Positions 33,958 to 42,537 of a stretch of 64,000 bases of DNA are shown piece after piece. The notes beneath the pieces were generated by a model. That model saw nothing but the letters and a program-made list of their open reading frames with translations, did not search any database and was not told the origin of the DNA. A program made the position numbers and the translations under genes. Position 1 is the stretch's first letter. Every line of letters starts with the position of its first letter. This DNA comes from CALDTK01 sp963837005. Lineage in GTDB: Bacteria; Bacteroidota; Bacteroidia; Chitinophagales; Saprospiraceae. The stretch lies in the NCBI GenBank assembly GCA_963837005.1, contig CAWIMC010000001.1:310001-374000 (forward strand). The letters run 5' to 3'.

Positions 33958-36357
33958 TTAATTCCTCAGCGGCTTGTTGGTCTGTAGCATGTGCTGAATC
34001 CGCTCTTGGGTTTTCTTGGTACCGCAAAGGCTCATGAACGCTTCTCGCTCGATGTCGAGGAGATAGCGCTCCGAAACCTGCTGCGTGCCGGTGAGGTCGC
34101 CGCCACAGAGGACCGTCGCGACCTTCTGTGCGATGAGCACGTCGTGGTCACTCGCAAACCCGCCGAGCTTGAGCTCGTTAGCTGCCGCATAAAGCGCTGC
34201 CATCCCACCGCGACCGAGCACGGTGATGTCGGTACGCTCGATGGGTTGGATGTAGCCGTCGCTGAGGCGCAGGACCTCCTCCTTGGCCTCGCCGATGTTG
34301 CGCCGGGTGTTGGCCACGACGCGATCTTTGGAGTGTAGGAGCGTGCCGTTGTTGAAGGCTTCGTAGGCCGAGGTCGAGACGTTTGCCAGGGCGATCGACT
34401 TGAACTTCTCGATGAGGGTCGGCATCATGACATCACCCTCGAAGAAGCTGTCGCTTGCGCGGAGCGCAAACTCTTTCGTGCCACCGCCACCGGGGATGAT
34501 CCCGACGCCGACCTCGACGAGGCCGATGTAGCTCTCCGCCGCACAGATGGCTGCGTCGCAGTGCATAATGGTCTCGCAGCCGCCGCCAAATACATAACCC
34601 TGAGTAGCTGCCACGACCGGAATCGCAGAATAGCGACACCGCATGGTCGTGTTCTGAAACATTGCGACAGCCTGGTTGAGCTCGTCGTACTCCTGCTGGA
34701 AGGCAAACATTCCAACCATCATCAGATTCGCTCCGACCGAGAAGTTGGTGGCGTTGTTACCAATTACGAGACCTTTCCAACCTTCGGCTTCCGCCAAATC
34801 TATGGCCTCGTTGATGCCGCGGAGCACGCCTTCGCCCATCGTATTCGCCTTGCTCTGGAACTCCAGGCAAAGCACGCCGTCGCCGATATCGTGTAGGGTA
34901 GTCTCGGAGTTTTGGCGCACCGGCTTCTGCGAGCGAATATTGTCGAGGATGATGAAGTCGCTCATACCCGGCACGGCCTGGTACGTTTTCGACTGTTGGT
35001 GGTAGTACATCTTGACGCCCCCCTCTACCTTGTAGAAGGTGTCGTGGCCGGCGGCAACCATCTCGGTCACCCAGCCTGCGACCTGCTGGCCTTCCGTCTT
35101 CATGACCTCAATACCGGCCTTGGCTCCGCCGATGGCGTCCCAGTACTCGAATGGTCCCATCTCCCAGGCGAAGCCCGCGCGGAGGGCGTCGTCGACGCTG
35201 TAGAGTTGGTCGGCGATCTCCGGTACGCGCATAGAGGCGTAGGAGAACAGTCCAGCCAGGCTCCGGCGCACGAGTTGCCCACCTTTGTCCTCGGCCTTAA
35301 ACATGGCCTTGACACGGGGCACGAGCTTGTCGATCTGCTTGGCAGCTCCGAGGCTCGGAAGGTCCATCGAGACAGCCGGACCGTACTCGTTGGTCTTCAG
35401 GTTGAGCTCCTCGATCTCCGGGCGACCGGTCTTCGGATCCTTATTGCCGGTCTTGCGGTAGAAGCCCTGGCCAGTCTTATTGCCGAGAAACTTGTTCTCC
35501 AGCAGAAATTCCATGTAGGTCGGCACCATAAAGGTCGGTGCCTGCTCGTCGGTCGGGGCGTTGGCCACGATGCCGCGCATAACGTTGGTCGCCGTGTCGT
35601 GTCCGACGAGGTCGCCGAGGCGAAAAGTGCCTGTCTTCGGCCGGCCTATTGCCGGTCCGGTGAGCTTGTCGACGATCCCGATTGGGAGGTCGAGTTCGCC
35701 GGTGAGCTGATAGATCTTCGCCATCGCGTACACACCGATGCGGTTGCCGATAAAGGCGGGCGTGTCCTTGGCGAGGACGGTCTGCTTGCCGAGGACCCGT
35801 TCGCCGAAGTCCATGAAGAAGTCGAGAACGTCCTTGTTGGTATCCGGACCGGGGATGATCTCCAGCAGGCGCATGTAGCGCACGGGGTTAAAGAAGTGCG
35901 TGCCGCAGAAGTTTTGACGAAAGTCGTCCGAACGCCCCTCTGCCATCTGCGCCATCGGGATACCCGAAGTATTAGACGTGATCAGCGTTCCTGGCTTGCG
36001 CACCTTGTCGACCTTCTCGAAGAGGCTCTGCTTGATGTCGAGGCGCTCGACGACCACCTCGATGACCCAGTCATACTCCTTGATTTTGCCCAGGTCGTCA
36101 TCGAGGTTGCCGACGGTGATGCGCTTGGCGAAGGCGTTGTCGTAGAGTGGGGCAGGCTTGGCCTTGAGCGCGGCGTTGAGGGAGGCCTGGGCGAGACTGT
36201 TGCGAGCGGCCTGGTCTTTGGCTTTGGCTTCGGGGAGGTCGCGCGGGACGATGTCGAGCAACAGGACCTCGAGGCCCACATTAGCGAGGTGGCAGGCGAT
36301 TCCGGTGCCCATGAGTCCTGAGCCCAGTACGGCGCAGCGGCGGATATGACGAGTCAT
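33958..36357 (-). CDS. fadN: 3-hydroxyacyl-CoA dehydrogenase / enoyl-CoA hydratase, FadN type
   Basis: A 799-residue bifunctional beta-oxidation enzyme. The N-terminal Rossmann domain starts at once with a GSGLMGTGIA NAD-binding loop. The dehydrogenase C-domain follows (NFCGTHFFNP, ENKFLGNKTGQGFY). The crotonase domain is in the last 300 residues (GYVFGGGCE, VGVGIIPGGGG oxyanion-hole region). This order, dehydrogenase first, is that of Bacillus-type FadN rather than E. coli FadB. I place the start at the ATG whose complement is 36355-36357 because the NAD loop follows directly. The frame stays open 80 codons further upstream, but that part reads as non-coding and overlaps the divergent promoter region. 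Confidence 0.9.
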   Translation of the reverse strand: MTRHIRRCAVLGSGLMGTGIACHLANVGLEVLLLDIVPRDLPEAKAKDQAARNSLAQASLNAALKAKPAPLYDNAFAKRITVGNLDDDLGKIKEYDWVIEVVVERLDIKQSLFEKVDKVRKPGTLITSNTSGIPMAQMAEGRSDDFRQNFCGTHFFNPVRYMRLLEIIPGPDTNKDVLDFFMDFGERVLGKQTVLAKDTPAFIGNRIGVYAMAKIYQLTGELDLPIGIVDKLTGPAIGRPKTGTFRLGDLVGHDTATNVMRGIVANAPTDEQAPTFMVPTYMEFLLENKFLGNKTGQGFYRKTGNKDPKTGRPEIEELNLKTNEYGPAVSMDLPSLGAAKQIDKLVPRVKAMFKAEDKGGQLVRRSLAGLFSYASMRVPEIADQLYSVDDALRAGFAWEMGPFEYWDAIGGAKAGIEVMKTEGQQVAGWVTEMVAAGHDTFYKVEGGVKMYYHQQSKTYQAVPGMSDFIILDNIRSQKPVRQNSETTLHDIGDGVLCLEFQSKANTMGEGVLRGINEAIDLAEAEGWKGLVIGNNATNFSVGANLMMVGMFAFQQEYDELNQAVAMFQNTTMRCRYSAIPVVAATQGYVFGGGCETIMHCDAAICAAESYIGLVEVGVGIIPGGGGTKEFALRASDSFFEGDVMMPTLIEKFKSIALANVSTSAYEAFNNGTLLHSKDRVVANTRRNIGEAKEEVLRLSDGYIQPIERTDITVLGRGGMAALYAAANELKLGGFASDHDVLIAQKVATVLCGGDLTGTQQVSERYLLDIEREAFMSLCGTKKTQERIQHMLQTNKPLRN

Positions 36358-36625
36358 TTTATCTATTTGGTCGGTCGCGAAGAACGTCTTTTTGGGGCAG
36401 TTAGCGAAATTTCGCTGGGAAGAAAGATTTGGGGTAGGTGGGGCGCCTTTCGGCAAAACGGGTACGCAATTCGCTGCGACCGCTTCGACGCGGGTTCGGA
36501 TCAAATGTTCTGCACACATGATCGGGGTTTGTAATGACAGCGCAAATAGCGACGTTTGTCGCCCGTAGGGTACGCCGCGCTCGTACCTCGGCAACACCTC
36601 CTCTCAGCCCACCGCACTTCTTGAC
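36358..36625. promoter_or_regulatory. divergent intergenic region fadN / exbB
   Basis: These 268 bp separate two divergently transcribed units and must hold both promoters. The only feature I recognise is a copy of the dispersed word in its sister form at 36446-36459 (complement of GTTTTGCCGAAAGG). It is the sole exact copy of either form outside coding sequence. Confidence 0.5.
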
Positions 36626-37315
36626 ATGTTCGAATCCCTCCTCCTCCTTCAAGACATCGATCCGGCACTCGTAGAGCGCGACCGCGAGGCGCAGTCGCTC
36701 TTCGACATCATCGTGTCGGGAGGCCCGATGGCGATCGCGATCGTGACCGTGCTGTTGCTGCTCAGCGTCATCGCCCTCTACATCTTTGTCGAGCGCTACC
36801 TCACCATTCAGCGGGCCACCAAGGTCGACGACAACTTTATCACGAACATCCGCGGTAGCGTCCAGTCCGGCAATATCAACGGGGCGCTCGCGATCTGCCG
36901 CAACAATGAGACACCCCAGGCTCGCATGGTCGAGAAGGGTCTCATGCGCATCGGCAAACCGCTACGCGACATCGACGCCGCCATCGAAAACGTCGGCAAC
37001 GTCGAAGTTTTTAAGCTCGAAAAAAACCTCTCGACCCTCGCCTCTATCGCGGGTGCTGCCCCGATGATCGGCTTCCTCGGGACAGTGACGGGTATGATCC
37101 TCGCTTTTTACCAGATGTCCACCGAAGAGAACGTGACCCCATCGGTGCTCGCGGGCGGTATTTACCAAGCCCTCGTCACGACGGCCTTTGGTCTGGCCAT
37201 CGGGATCTTCGCCTTCGTGGGCTACAACATCCTCGTCGCCGCCGTCGAGAAGGCCGTCTTCAACATGGAGCGCACGACCATGGAGTTCATGGACTTGCTA
37301 CAGGAGCCGACCTAA
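36626..37315 (+). CDS. exbB: MotA/TolQ/ExbB proton channel family protein
   Basis: A 229-residue inner-membrane protein with three transmembrane segments: one near residues 34-54 (IAIVTVLLLLSVIALYIFVE), then two near 140-165 and 180-205. The pore segment has the family pattern APMIGFLGTVTGMI, and the last helix is rich in T/A/G (LVTTAFGLAIGIFAFVGYN). With ExbD it forms the proton-driven motor that energises TonB-dependent outer-membrane transport. It is first in an ExbB-ExbD-ExbD-TonB operon. Confidence 0.93.
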   Translation: MFESLLLLQDIDPALVERDREAQSLFDIIVSGGPMAIAIVTVLLLLSVIALYIFVERYLTIQRATKVDDNFITNIRGSVQSGNINGALAICRNNETPQARMVEKGLMRIGKPLRDIDAAIENVGNVEVFKLEKNLSTLASIAGAAPMIGFLGTVTGMILAFYQMSTEENVTPSVLAGGIYQALVTTAFGLAIGIFAFVGYNILVAAVEKAVFNMERTTMEFMDLLQEPT

Positions 37316-37319
37316 GGGG

Positions 37320-37594
37320 GGGGCAAGTGTTGAAGGGGGAAGGGTGAAGTGTTGAATGGCCCGACCTTCGCCCCTACGGATGGCTCGCCTTGGGAGGGCA
37401 AGTGTTGAAATGGGAAGTGTTGAATGGCCCGGCTCTCGCTCCCGTTCTACTCCGCCTACAAGGGAGGGCAAGTGTCCACCCTCCGGATATCTCGCGTCAC
37501 GAGCGGCGGCCCCCACCGCCCTTCAACACCTCACCCTTCAACACTTCATACAGCATCCCCAAAGCCCTTCCCCCTTCACACCTCAACACTTGCT
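37320..37594. repeat. intergenic element with inverted GTGTTGAA / TTCAACAC arms
   Basis: The left half carries repeated GTGTTGAA words (37327-37430), the right half their complements TTCAACAC (37520-37590), next to the exbD start. Two inner segments recur in sister elements. CCGACCTTCGCCCCTACGG at 37361-37379 resembles CGACCTTTCCCTTACGG near 38052. CCCGTTCTACTCCGCCTAC near 37441 resembles CCCGTTCTACTGTGCCTAC near 42470. The spacer can form a long mRNA hairpin between exbB and exbD. Confidence 0.6.
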
Positions 37595-37993
37595 ATGTCT
37601 CTCAAGCGCCAATCCAAGGTCTCCGCGGAGTTTTCGATGTCGAGCCTCACAGACATCATCTTCCTTCTGCTGATCTTCTTCATGCTCACGAGCAAGATGG
37701 TTCGCATCGAACCGTTTGAGCTGCCGATAAGTGACTCGAAGACCGTCGCCGCTACGAGCGTCGTGGTCAGTATCTCGGCGGCAGACGAGTGGAAGCTCAA
37801 CAGCATCACCATCCGCCCCGCTGCCCTCCCAACGGCCCTCAAGCAGCAAATCGCCGAGGTGGACGACAAGTCCGACGTTACCGTCACCATCGTCGCCGAA
37901 CGTGGCGTCCCCTTCACCAAAGTCGAACAAGTCATGAAGCTCGCCGCGGAGAATCGCGTCAAGGCGATGATCGCGACGCAGCCGACGAGCTAG
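37595..37993 (+). CDS. exbD: biopolymer transport protein ExbD
   Basis: A 132-residue single-pass inner-membrane protein starting at the ATG right after the repeat spacer. It has the cytoplasmic SxxFSMSSLTD start, with the conserved transmembrane aspartate in SLTDIIFLLLIFFML that carries protons, then a periplasmic domain. The frame is open upstream through the repeats, but that extension has no ExbD similarity and I reject it. It is the second gene of the TonB-energising operon. Confidence 0.92.
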   Translation: MSLKRQSKVSAEFSMSSLTDIIFLLLIFFMLTSKMVRIEPFELPISDSKTVAATSVVVSISAADEWKLNSITIRPAALPTALKQQIAEVDDKSDVTVTIVAERGVPFTKVEQVMKLAAENRVKAMIATQPTS

Positions 37994-37995
37994 CT

Positions 37996-38122
37996 AAAAA
38001 TTGTTGAATCTTTGAATGGTAAATTGTTAAATAGCCCTCAGCGACGAGACACGACCTTTCCCTTACGGTACAGCGGCACTGTACAGCAATTCAATATTTG
38101 AACCTTCAACACTTCAACAATT
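37996..38122. repeat. intergenic element with inverted AATTGTTGAA / TTCAACAATT arms
   Basis: The left arm (37996-38031, AT-rich TTGTTGAA words) and right arm (38086-38122) are inverted relative to each other. Inside is a short perfect hairpin, GTACAG-CGGCA-CTGTAC (about 38068-38084). It separates the two exbD genes and is much richer in A+T than its neighbours. Confidence 0.6.
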
Positions 38123-38131
38123 GACCACCCC

Positions 38132-38536
38132 ATGGGCCTCAAAAAGCGATCTCGCGTCAGCGCGCAGTTCAATATGTCCAGCCTCACGGACATCATCTTC
38201 CTGCTGCTCATTTTCTTCATGTTGACCAGCTCGCTAGTGGCCCCCAACGCCCTCAACCTCAAGTTGCCCGGCAGCGCGAAAGACAACCAGCCGCCATCAG
38301 ACAAGGACATCGATCAGGTGCTCGTCAAGGCGGACTGCCAGATGCTTTTTAACGGAAAGAGCAAGGGGCCTGGTGGCCTAGAGACCGCGATCCGGCAAAA
38401 GGCCCGCGGCGACAAGAACTACTCCGTGCTCATCGCCTACGAGACCAAAACACCCACGGAGTGCGTCGTCACGGCCATGGACATCGCGCGCCGACTCGAT
38501 GTCAACGGTATCTTAGCCTCCCCGCAAAGTCGATAG
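38132..38536 (+). CDS. exbD: second ExbD biopolymer transport protein
   Basis: A 134-residue paralogue of the preceding ExbD. It shares nearly the same membrane segment (MSSLTDIIFLLLIFFMLTS, including the aspartate) but has a different periplasmic domain. Tandem non-identical exbD genes are common in Bacteroidota, where both subunits join one motor. It is third in the operon, 55 bp before the TonB-like gene. Confidence 0.92.
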   Translation: MGLKKRSRVSAQFNMSSLTDIIFLLLIFFMLTSSLVAPNALNLKLPGSAKDNQPPSDKDIDQVLVKADCQMLFNGKSKGPGGLETAIRQKARGDKNYSVLIAYETKTPTECVVTAMDIARRLDVNGILASPQSR

Positions 38537-38591
38537 GGTAGTACTCCCCCTGAAGTACACTTACACCGCCCCTCCCAGACGTTACTCCTCC

Positions 38592-39608
38592 ATGAACTCT
38601 CTCGGCTACTACCCCTACGAAGAGCGCTACCGCAAGCGCAGCAAGACGATCGCGATCATTGGTGGGGTCGTCATCCTGCTGTTGATGTTGTTCCCTTTTT
38701 TCACCTATCCGGTTCCGCCACTCGGGCAGGAAGGTATCCTCGTCAACCTCGGCGTGATCGATTTTGGTCAAGGAGATGAAAATGGGGCAGAAGCCGCCGC
38801 GCCCATCGCCGAACAAGCCCAAGAGGAGGCCAGCGTCGCCGATCCGGTCGTAGAGCCCGAGCCGGAGATTACTCCAGAGCCCGTCAAAGCGACCCCGCCG
38901 CCCATCGTCGAGCAGCGCGAAGAGCCCGTCAAACCTAGCTCCACCCCTGATCCCGACCTTCTCCGCCAGCGCAACGAAGCGGCTCTGGTCTTGCGCGAAA
39001 AACTGAACGCCGAGCGCCGCGCTAACGATGCCCGCAACGCTAAGGCCGCCGCCGACCGCGCAGAGCAAGCCGAACGTACCGAAGCCGCCGAGCGCCAGGC
39101 TCAACAACGCGCTGTCGCCGAGGCGGAAGCCAAGCGCCAGGCAGAAGCAAAGGCCGCTGCCGACCGAAAAGCCGCTGCGGAGGCCAAGGCAGCCGCTCTT
39201 CGCGCGTCCACCGGCGACCTCTTTAACGGAGGCGCTGGCACCGGGGGCGGTAAGGGCAATACTGGCAAGGCCGGCAATCAGGGCGACGCCAATGGTGATC
39301 CGAACGCCGGGCGACTTACGGGCCTCAGCTCTGGGACAGGCAACGTTGGGGGCGGCTTGTCCAGTCGCGGCGTCTTGTCGAGTCCGAAGATCAACGACAG
39401 TTCACAGGAGGCCGGCAAGGTGGTCATTTCGGTGTGCGTCGACGCAAGTGGAAAGGTGACGAAGTCCGAGTACACCCAGCGCGGCAGCACGACGTCGAGC
39501 ACACGTCTCGTAGAACTGGCCCGCCGCAACGCCGCCAACTACAAGTTCTCTGCCGGACAGGCCGACGAGCAGTGCGGGAGCATCACCTACGAGTTCGTCG
39601 TCCGCTAA
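38592..39608 (+). CDS. TonB/TolA-like energy transducer
   Basis: A 338-residue protein. It has one N-terminal transmembrane helix (about residues 21-41), a proline- and glutamate-rich periplasmic spacer, and a long alanine-rich charged coiled coil (about 125-205, A/E/R/K/Q rich). A glycine-rich linker and a compact C-terminal domain follow (VVISVCVDASGKVTKSEYT...) like TonB family C-termini. It transmits the ExbB-ExbD proton-motive signal to the outer membrane. The TolA-like coiled coil makes a TolA role possible too. Confidence 0.82.
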   Translation: MNSLGYYPYEERYRKRSKTIAIIGGVVILLLMLFPFFTYPVPPLGQEGILVNLGVIDFGQGDENGAEAAAPIAEQAQEEASVADPVVEPEPEITPEPVKATPPPIVEQREEPVKPSSTPDPDLLRQRNEAALVLREKLNAERRANDARNAKAAADRAEQAERTEAAERQAQQRAVAEAEAKRQAEAKAAADRKAAAEAKAAALRASTGDLFNGGAGTGGGKGNTGKAGNQGDANGDPNAGRLTGLSSGTGNVGGGLSSRGVLSSPKINDSSQEAGKVVISVCVDASGKVTKSEYTQRGSTTSSTRLVELARRNAANYKFSAGQADEQCGSITYEFVVR

Positions 39609-39634
39609 CGACCGACCGCTTGGCGCTAGGAGGG

Positions 39635-39642
39635 CATCTTTG
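39635..39642 (+). promoter_or_regulatory. possible -7 box before folC
   Basis: CATCTTTG fits the TAnnTTTG consensus at all but one position and lies 5 bp before the ATG. If it is used, the transcript would be nearly leaderless. Confidence 0.3.
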
Positions 39643-39647
39643 CCACA

Positions 39648-40998
39648 ATGAGCCGAGACTACGCCGAAACCGTCGAGTACCTCTTCGGGCTGCTGCCGAT
39701 GTACCAGCGCACGGGCACTTTCACGGAGGGGAAGATCGACCTTTCGAAGACCTACCTACTGCTCGCTGCCCTCGGCGATCCTCACCTGGGGCGGCGATTC
39801 GTACACGTCGCGGGGACCAACGGGAAAGGCTCGGTCAGTCACGCCATCGCGACGCTGTGCACGTCCTCAGGGCTCAAGACAGGCCTTGTACACCAGTCCG
39901 CACTACGTGGATTACCGGGAGCGCATCCGCGTCGACGGGGCGATGATCTCGGAAGATTACGTCGTTGCCTTCGTGGCCGAGCACCACGACTTGATCGAGC
40001 GCACGGGCGCGTCCTTCTTCGAGTTCACGGTCGCGATGGCTTTCGCGTATTTCGCTGCCCAAAACGTCGATGTTGCGGTTATCGAGGTTGGCATGGGGGG
40101 GCGACTCGACTCCACCAACGTGATCACGCCACTTGTCTCGGTAATCACCAACATAGGTCTGGACCATACGGAGGTGCTCGGTGAAACGCTCGAATTAATC
40201 GCCTGCGAGAAGGCCGGCATCATGAAGCCAGGAATTCCGACGGTGATCGGGCGTTACCAAGCGGAGACCTGGCCCGTCTTCGAGGGTTTTGCCGAAAGGC
40301 TCAACAGCAAGCTGCAATTGGCTAGCGACCTCATCGAGTTCCGCGACTTCCCGAACCAGTGGCTTTTCCAACGAGCGGCCGCGAGCGAGTACGAGCCCTG
40401 GAACGTGTTGGTCAAAGCGGAGCTGAGTATTCGCGGACCGTACGCCTTAGAAAACGTGCGCACGGCGATAGCGGCCTTCGAACTCTTTCGCACGCTCATA
40501 CCTGATGAGCTTGGCCTGCCGGACTACCGCTGCCTCACGCGTATGGAAGAGCTGTCGGGCTACCGAGGCCGTTTTATGAGCTTTCGCCAAAACCCTCAGC
40601 AACTGCGCATTATCGCCGACGCAGCGCACAACGTGGATGGGTGGCGTGGCATCGTACCCGCTGTCGTCGCGGAGACAAGCGGCAGGCCGATTCACGTAGT
40701 CTGCGGCTTCGTGCAGGGGAAGGCGCCTACTGATTTCGTGTCGCTGTGGCCGCGAGGCACCTCTTTTTATATCGGCCAACTCGACTTGCCGCGTGCGCAA
40801 GCTATCGCCGATACGCTCGACGGCCTGCGGGGTACGGCTTTCGCCAAAACAGGCTACCCGAGCATTGCCGAGGCCTACACTGCGGCCCTAAACGCGGCTG
40901 CCCCCGACGAACTGATTTTCGTCGGGGGCAGCAGTTTTGTGGTCGGGGAGTTCCTCCAACTCGTAGCGCAAACGGGTACGCTTGTGGCTACGACTTAG
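39648..40998 (+). CDS. folC: folylpolyglutamate / dihydrofolate synthase (one-base frameshift)
   Basis: A Mur-ligase family enzyme that adds glutamate to folates in the cytoplasm. The first 79 codons contain the P-loop GTNGKGS. The frame then shifts by one extra base near 39888, and the rest reads on as YTSPHYVDYRERI, where the family has its TSPH motif, through HTEVLGET and the GRF/AAHN region to 40998. Total length is one base over a multiple of three, so removing one T in GGCCTTGTAC restores one protein of about 449 residues. A consensus error is the simplest explanation. Copies of the dispersed 14-bp word lie at 40286, 40580 and 40837, unusually close together. Confidence 0.88.
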
Positions 40999-41034
40999 CT
41001 GAGCCTCGCAGGCCTCAAGCTCGAGTGAAGGGGC

Positions 41035-41565
41035 CTATTTACCAGCCGCCTGTGCCAGCTCAGCGAGCATCGCGTCTGCGTCCTTGAATCCGGGGCTGAT
41101 CATGATGCGTTCCATGTTGCCGTTGAGGTAGACCACGCTCGGGTAGCTGAGTCGCCCGTCGAGCAGCGATGCCGCCAAGCCGTGAACGCCACGCTGGCCC
41201 GTTTTCTGGAAGGTGAAGGTGTTACCGTCGTAGACAATGTCGCCCTTCTGCTCAGCGTCAAACTTGACAGCGTAGAAATTATCACTTACGTATTGCACCA
41301 CTTTCGGGTCTTTGAAGGTAGTCGCGTCCATACGCTTGCACCAGCCGCACCAGTCGGTGTACACGTCGATGAACAGCGCCTTTGGGGCATTCTTATTGGC
41401 CTTGACGGCCTGCTCCCAAGTCATCCACTGAATGTCGGCCGCTTCAGTCGTGGCAGAGGCGGTGACGCTAGCAGAGGTGGGCGCTTCTGTGGTCTGGAGC
41501 GTCGTGTAGGCTACACCTGCGGTAGCGACGGCACCCACGACGAGGGCAATGAGGAGGCGGCTCAT
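41035..41565 (-). CDS. membrane-anchored or secreted thioredoxin-fold protein
   Basis: A 176-residue protein with an N-terminal hydrophobic segment (about residues 4-20), a short A/T/S-rich linker and a thioredoxin-like domain. The redox site is WCGWCK (Cys73 and Cys76), with a cis-proline candidate in SYPSVVY. The pattern fits the thioredoxin/DUF255-like group that acts in the periplasm, reducing or isomerising disulfides. It is transcribed divergently from the FKBP gene. Confidence 0.82.
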   Translation of the reverse strand: MSRLLIALVVGAVATAGVAYTTLQTTEAPTSASVTASATTEAADIQWMTWEQAVKANKNAPKALFIDVYTDWCGWCKRMDATTFKDPKVVQYVSDNFYAVKFDAEQKGDIVYDGNTFTFQKTGQRGVHGLAASLLDGRLSYPSVVYLNGNMERIMISPGFKDADAMLAELAQAAGK

Positions 41566-41692
41566 AAGGTAGGGGGTTTTGAGAGAGTCAAAGTTGGGTA
41601 CAAATAACGTGCGGCGCTGTTAAGTGGATGTCATCACTCGGGTGGTCTCGTCACAACTCGTCGCCCCGTCCGTTTAGCGCCACGAAACTGAT

Positions 41693-41700
41693 TACTTTCG
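41693..41700 (+). promoter_or_regulatory. possible -7 box before the FKBP gene
   Basis: TACTTTCG matches TAnnTTTG except for one C and lies 18 bp before the ATG. Confidence 0.28.
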
Positions 41701-41718
41701 CCGCCCGAAAACGCAGCC

Positions 41719-42360
41719 ATGAAGCTAGCTCTCTTCCTCATCGCAGGGCTTTTGCCCGCCATTTCCTTCGCTCAAATGGACTCCCTTTCCTACAATCTCG
41801 GCATCCTGCTGGCCAATTCCGTGCAATCGCAGGGCCTGCCCGTCACCAGCCAAGACGACTTCGTCAAAGGCTTTAAGGCCACTCTAGACGGCAAGACCAC
41901 CGATGTCGAGGTCGGCAAGGCCCAACGGGCCATTCAAAATCATATGCAACAAGCCGAAATGTCCAAGAGCTCCGCCGCCAAATCAGAAGGTACCGCCTTC
42001 CTCGCTAAGAACGGTCAACGCGCCGAAGTCACCACTACCGCCTCCGGCCTCCAGTACGAAGTCCTCACCGAGGGCGCTGGCGAGCACCCGAAGGCCACCG
42101 ATCAAGTCACGGTCCACTACACTGGCAAGAACCTCGACGGCTCGGTGTTCGACTCCAGCGTAGAGCGCGGCCAGCCCGCCACCTTCGGCCTCAACCAAGT
42201 TATCGCCGGCTGGACCGAAGGCGTCCAACTCATGACTCCGGGTGCCAAGTACCGTTTCTACATCCCGAGCGACCTGGCCTACGGAGAGCGCGGTGCCGGT
42301 AGCGATATCGCCCCAGGCGCTACGCTGATGTTCGACGTGGAGCTGATCAGCGTGCAATAG
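41719..42360 (+). CDS. FKBP-type peptidyl-prolyl cis-trans isomerase
   Basis: A 213-residue Mip/FkpA-like protein. It has a signal peptide (LALFLIAGLLPAISFA), a helical dimerisation region (about residues 20-95, with LSYNLG and a D-D-F-V-K-G-F segment), then an FKBP domain (about 110-213: VTVHYTGKNLDGSVFDSS, VIAGWTEGVQLM, IPSDLAYGERGAG). It catalyses proline isomerisation of envelope proteins in the periplasm or at the surface. Its stop is followed at once by a 14-bp tandem repeat. Confidence 0.93.
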   Translation: MKLALFLIAGLLPAISFAQMDSLSYNLGILLANSVQSQGLPVTSQDDFVKGFKATLDGKTTDVEVGKAQRAIQNHMQQAEMSKSSAAKSEGTAFLAKNGQRAEVTTTASGLQYEVLTEGAGEHPKATDQVTVHYTGKNLDGSVFDSSVERGQPATFGLNQVIAGWTEGVQLMTPGAKYRFYIPSDLAYGERGAGSDIAPGATLMFDVELISVQ

Positions 42361-42363
42361 GAA

Positions 42364-42535
42364 GTTGACAGTTCTCAGTTGACAGTTCTCAGTTGACAGT
42401 TCTCAGTTGACAGTTCTCAGTTGACAGTTCTCAGTTGACAGTTCTCAGTTGACAGTTCACGTCATACGCCCCGTTCTACTGTGCCTACGCGGCAGCGAAC
42501 TGAAAACTCTCGAACTGAGTAACTGAGAACTCTAC
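42364..42535. repeat. 14-bp tandem repeat (six copies plus a partial) facing inverted copies before trmD
   Basis: GTTGACAGTTCTCA is repeated exactly six times from 42364 to 42447, with a partial seventh to 42460. After a core (CCCGTTCTACTGTGCCTACG, 42470-42488) come inverted relatives (AACTGAAAACTC, AACTGAGTAACTGAGAACTC) to 42535, two bases before the trmD start. The perfect tandem phase suggests recent slippage expansion. Confidence 0.85.
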
Positions 42536-42537
42536 CC

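Noticed and set aside
36358..36597. 80-codon upstream extension of the fadN reading frame
   Set aside because: The NAD-binding motif follows directly after the ATG at 36355-36357, and the extension has no domain-like sequence and lies in the divergent promoter spacer.
37424..37594. Upstream extension of the first exbD frame through the repeat spacer
   Set aside because: It translates simple repeats and the ExbD N-terminus fits the ATG at 37595.
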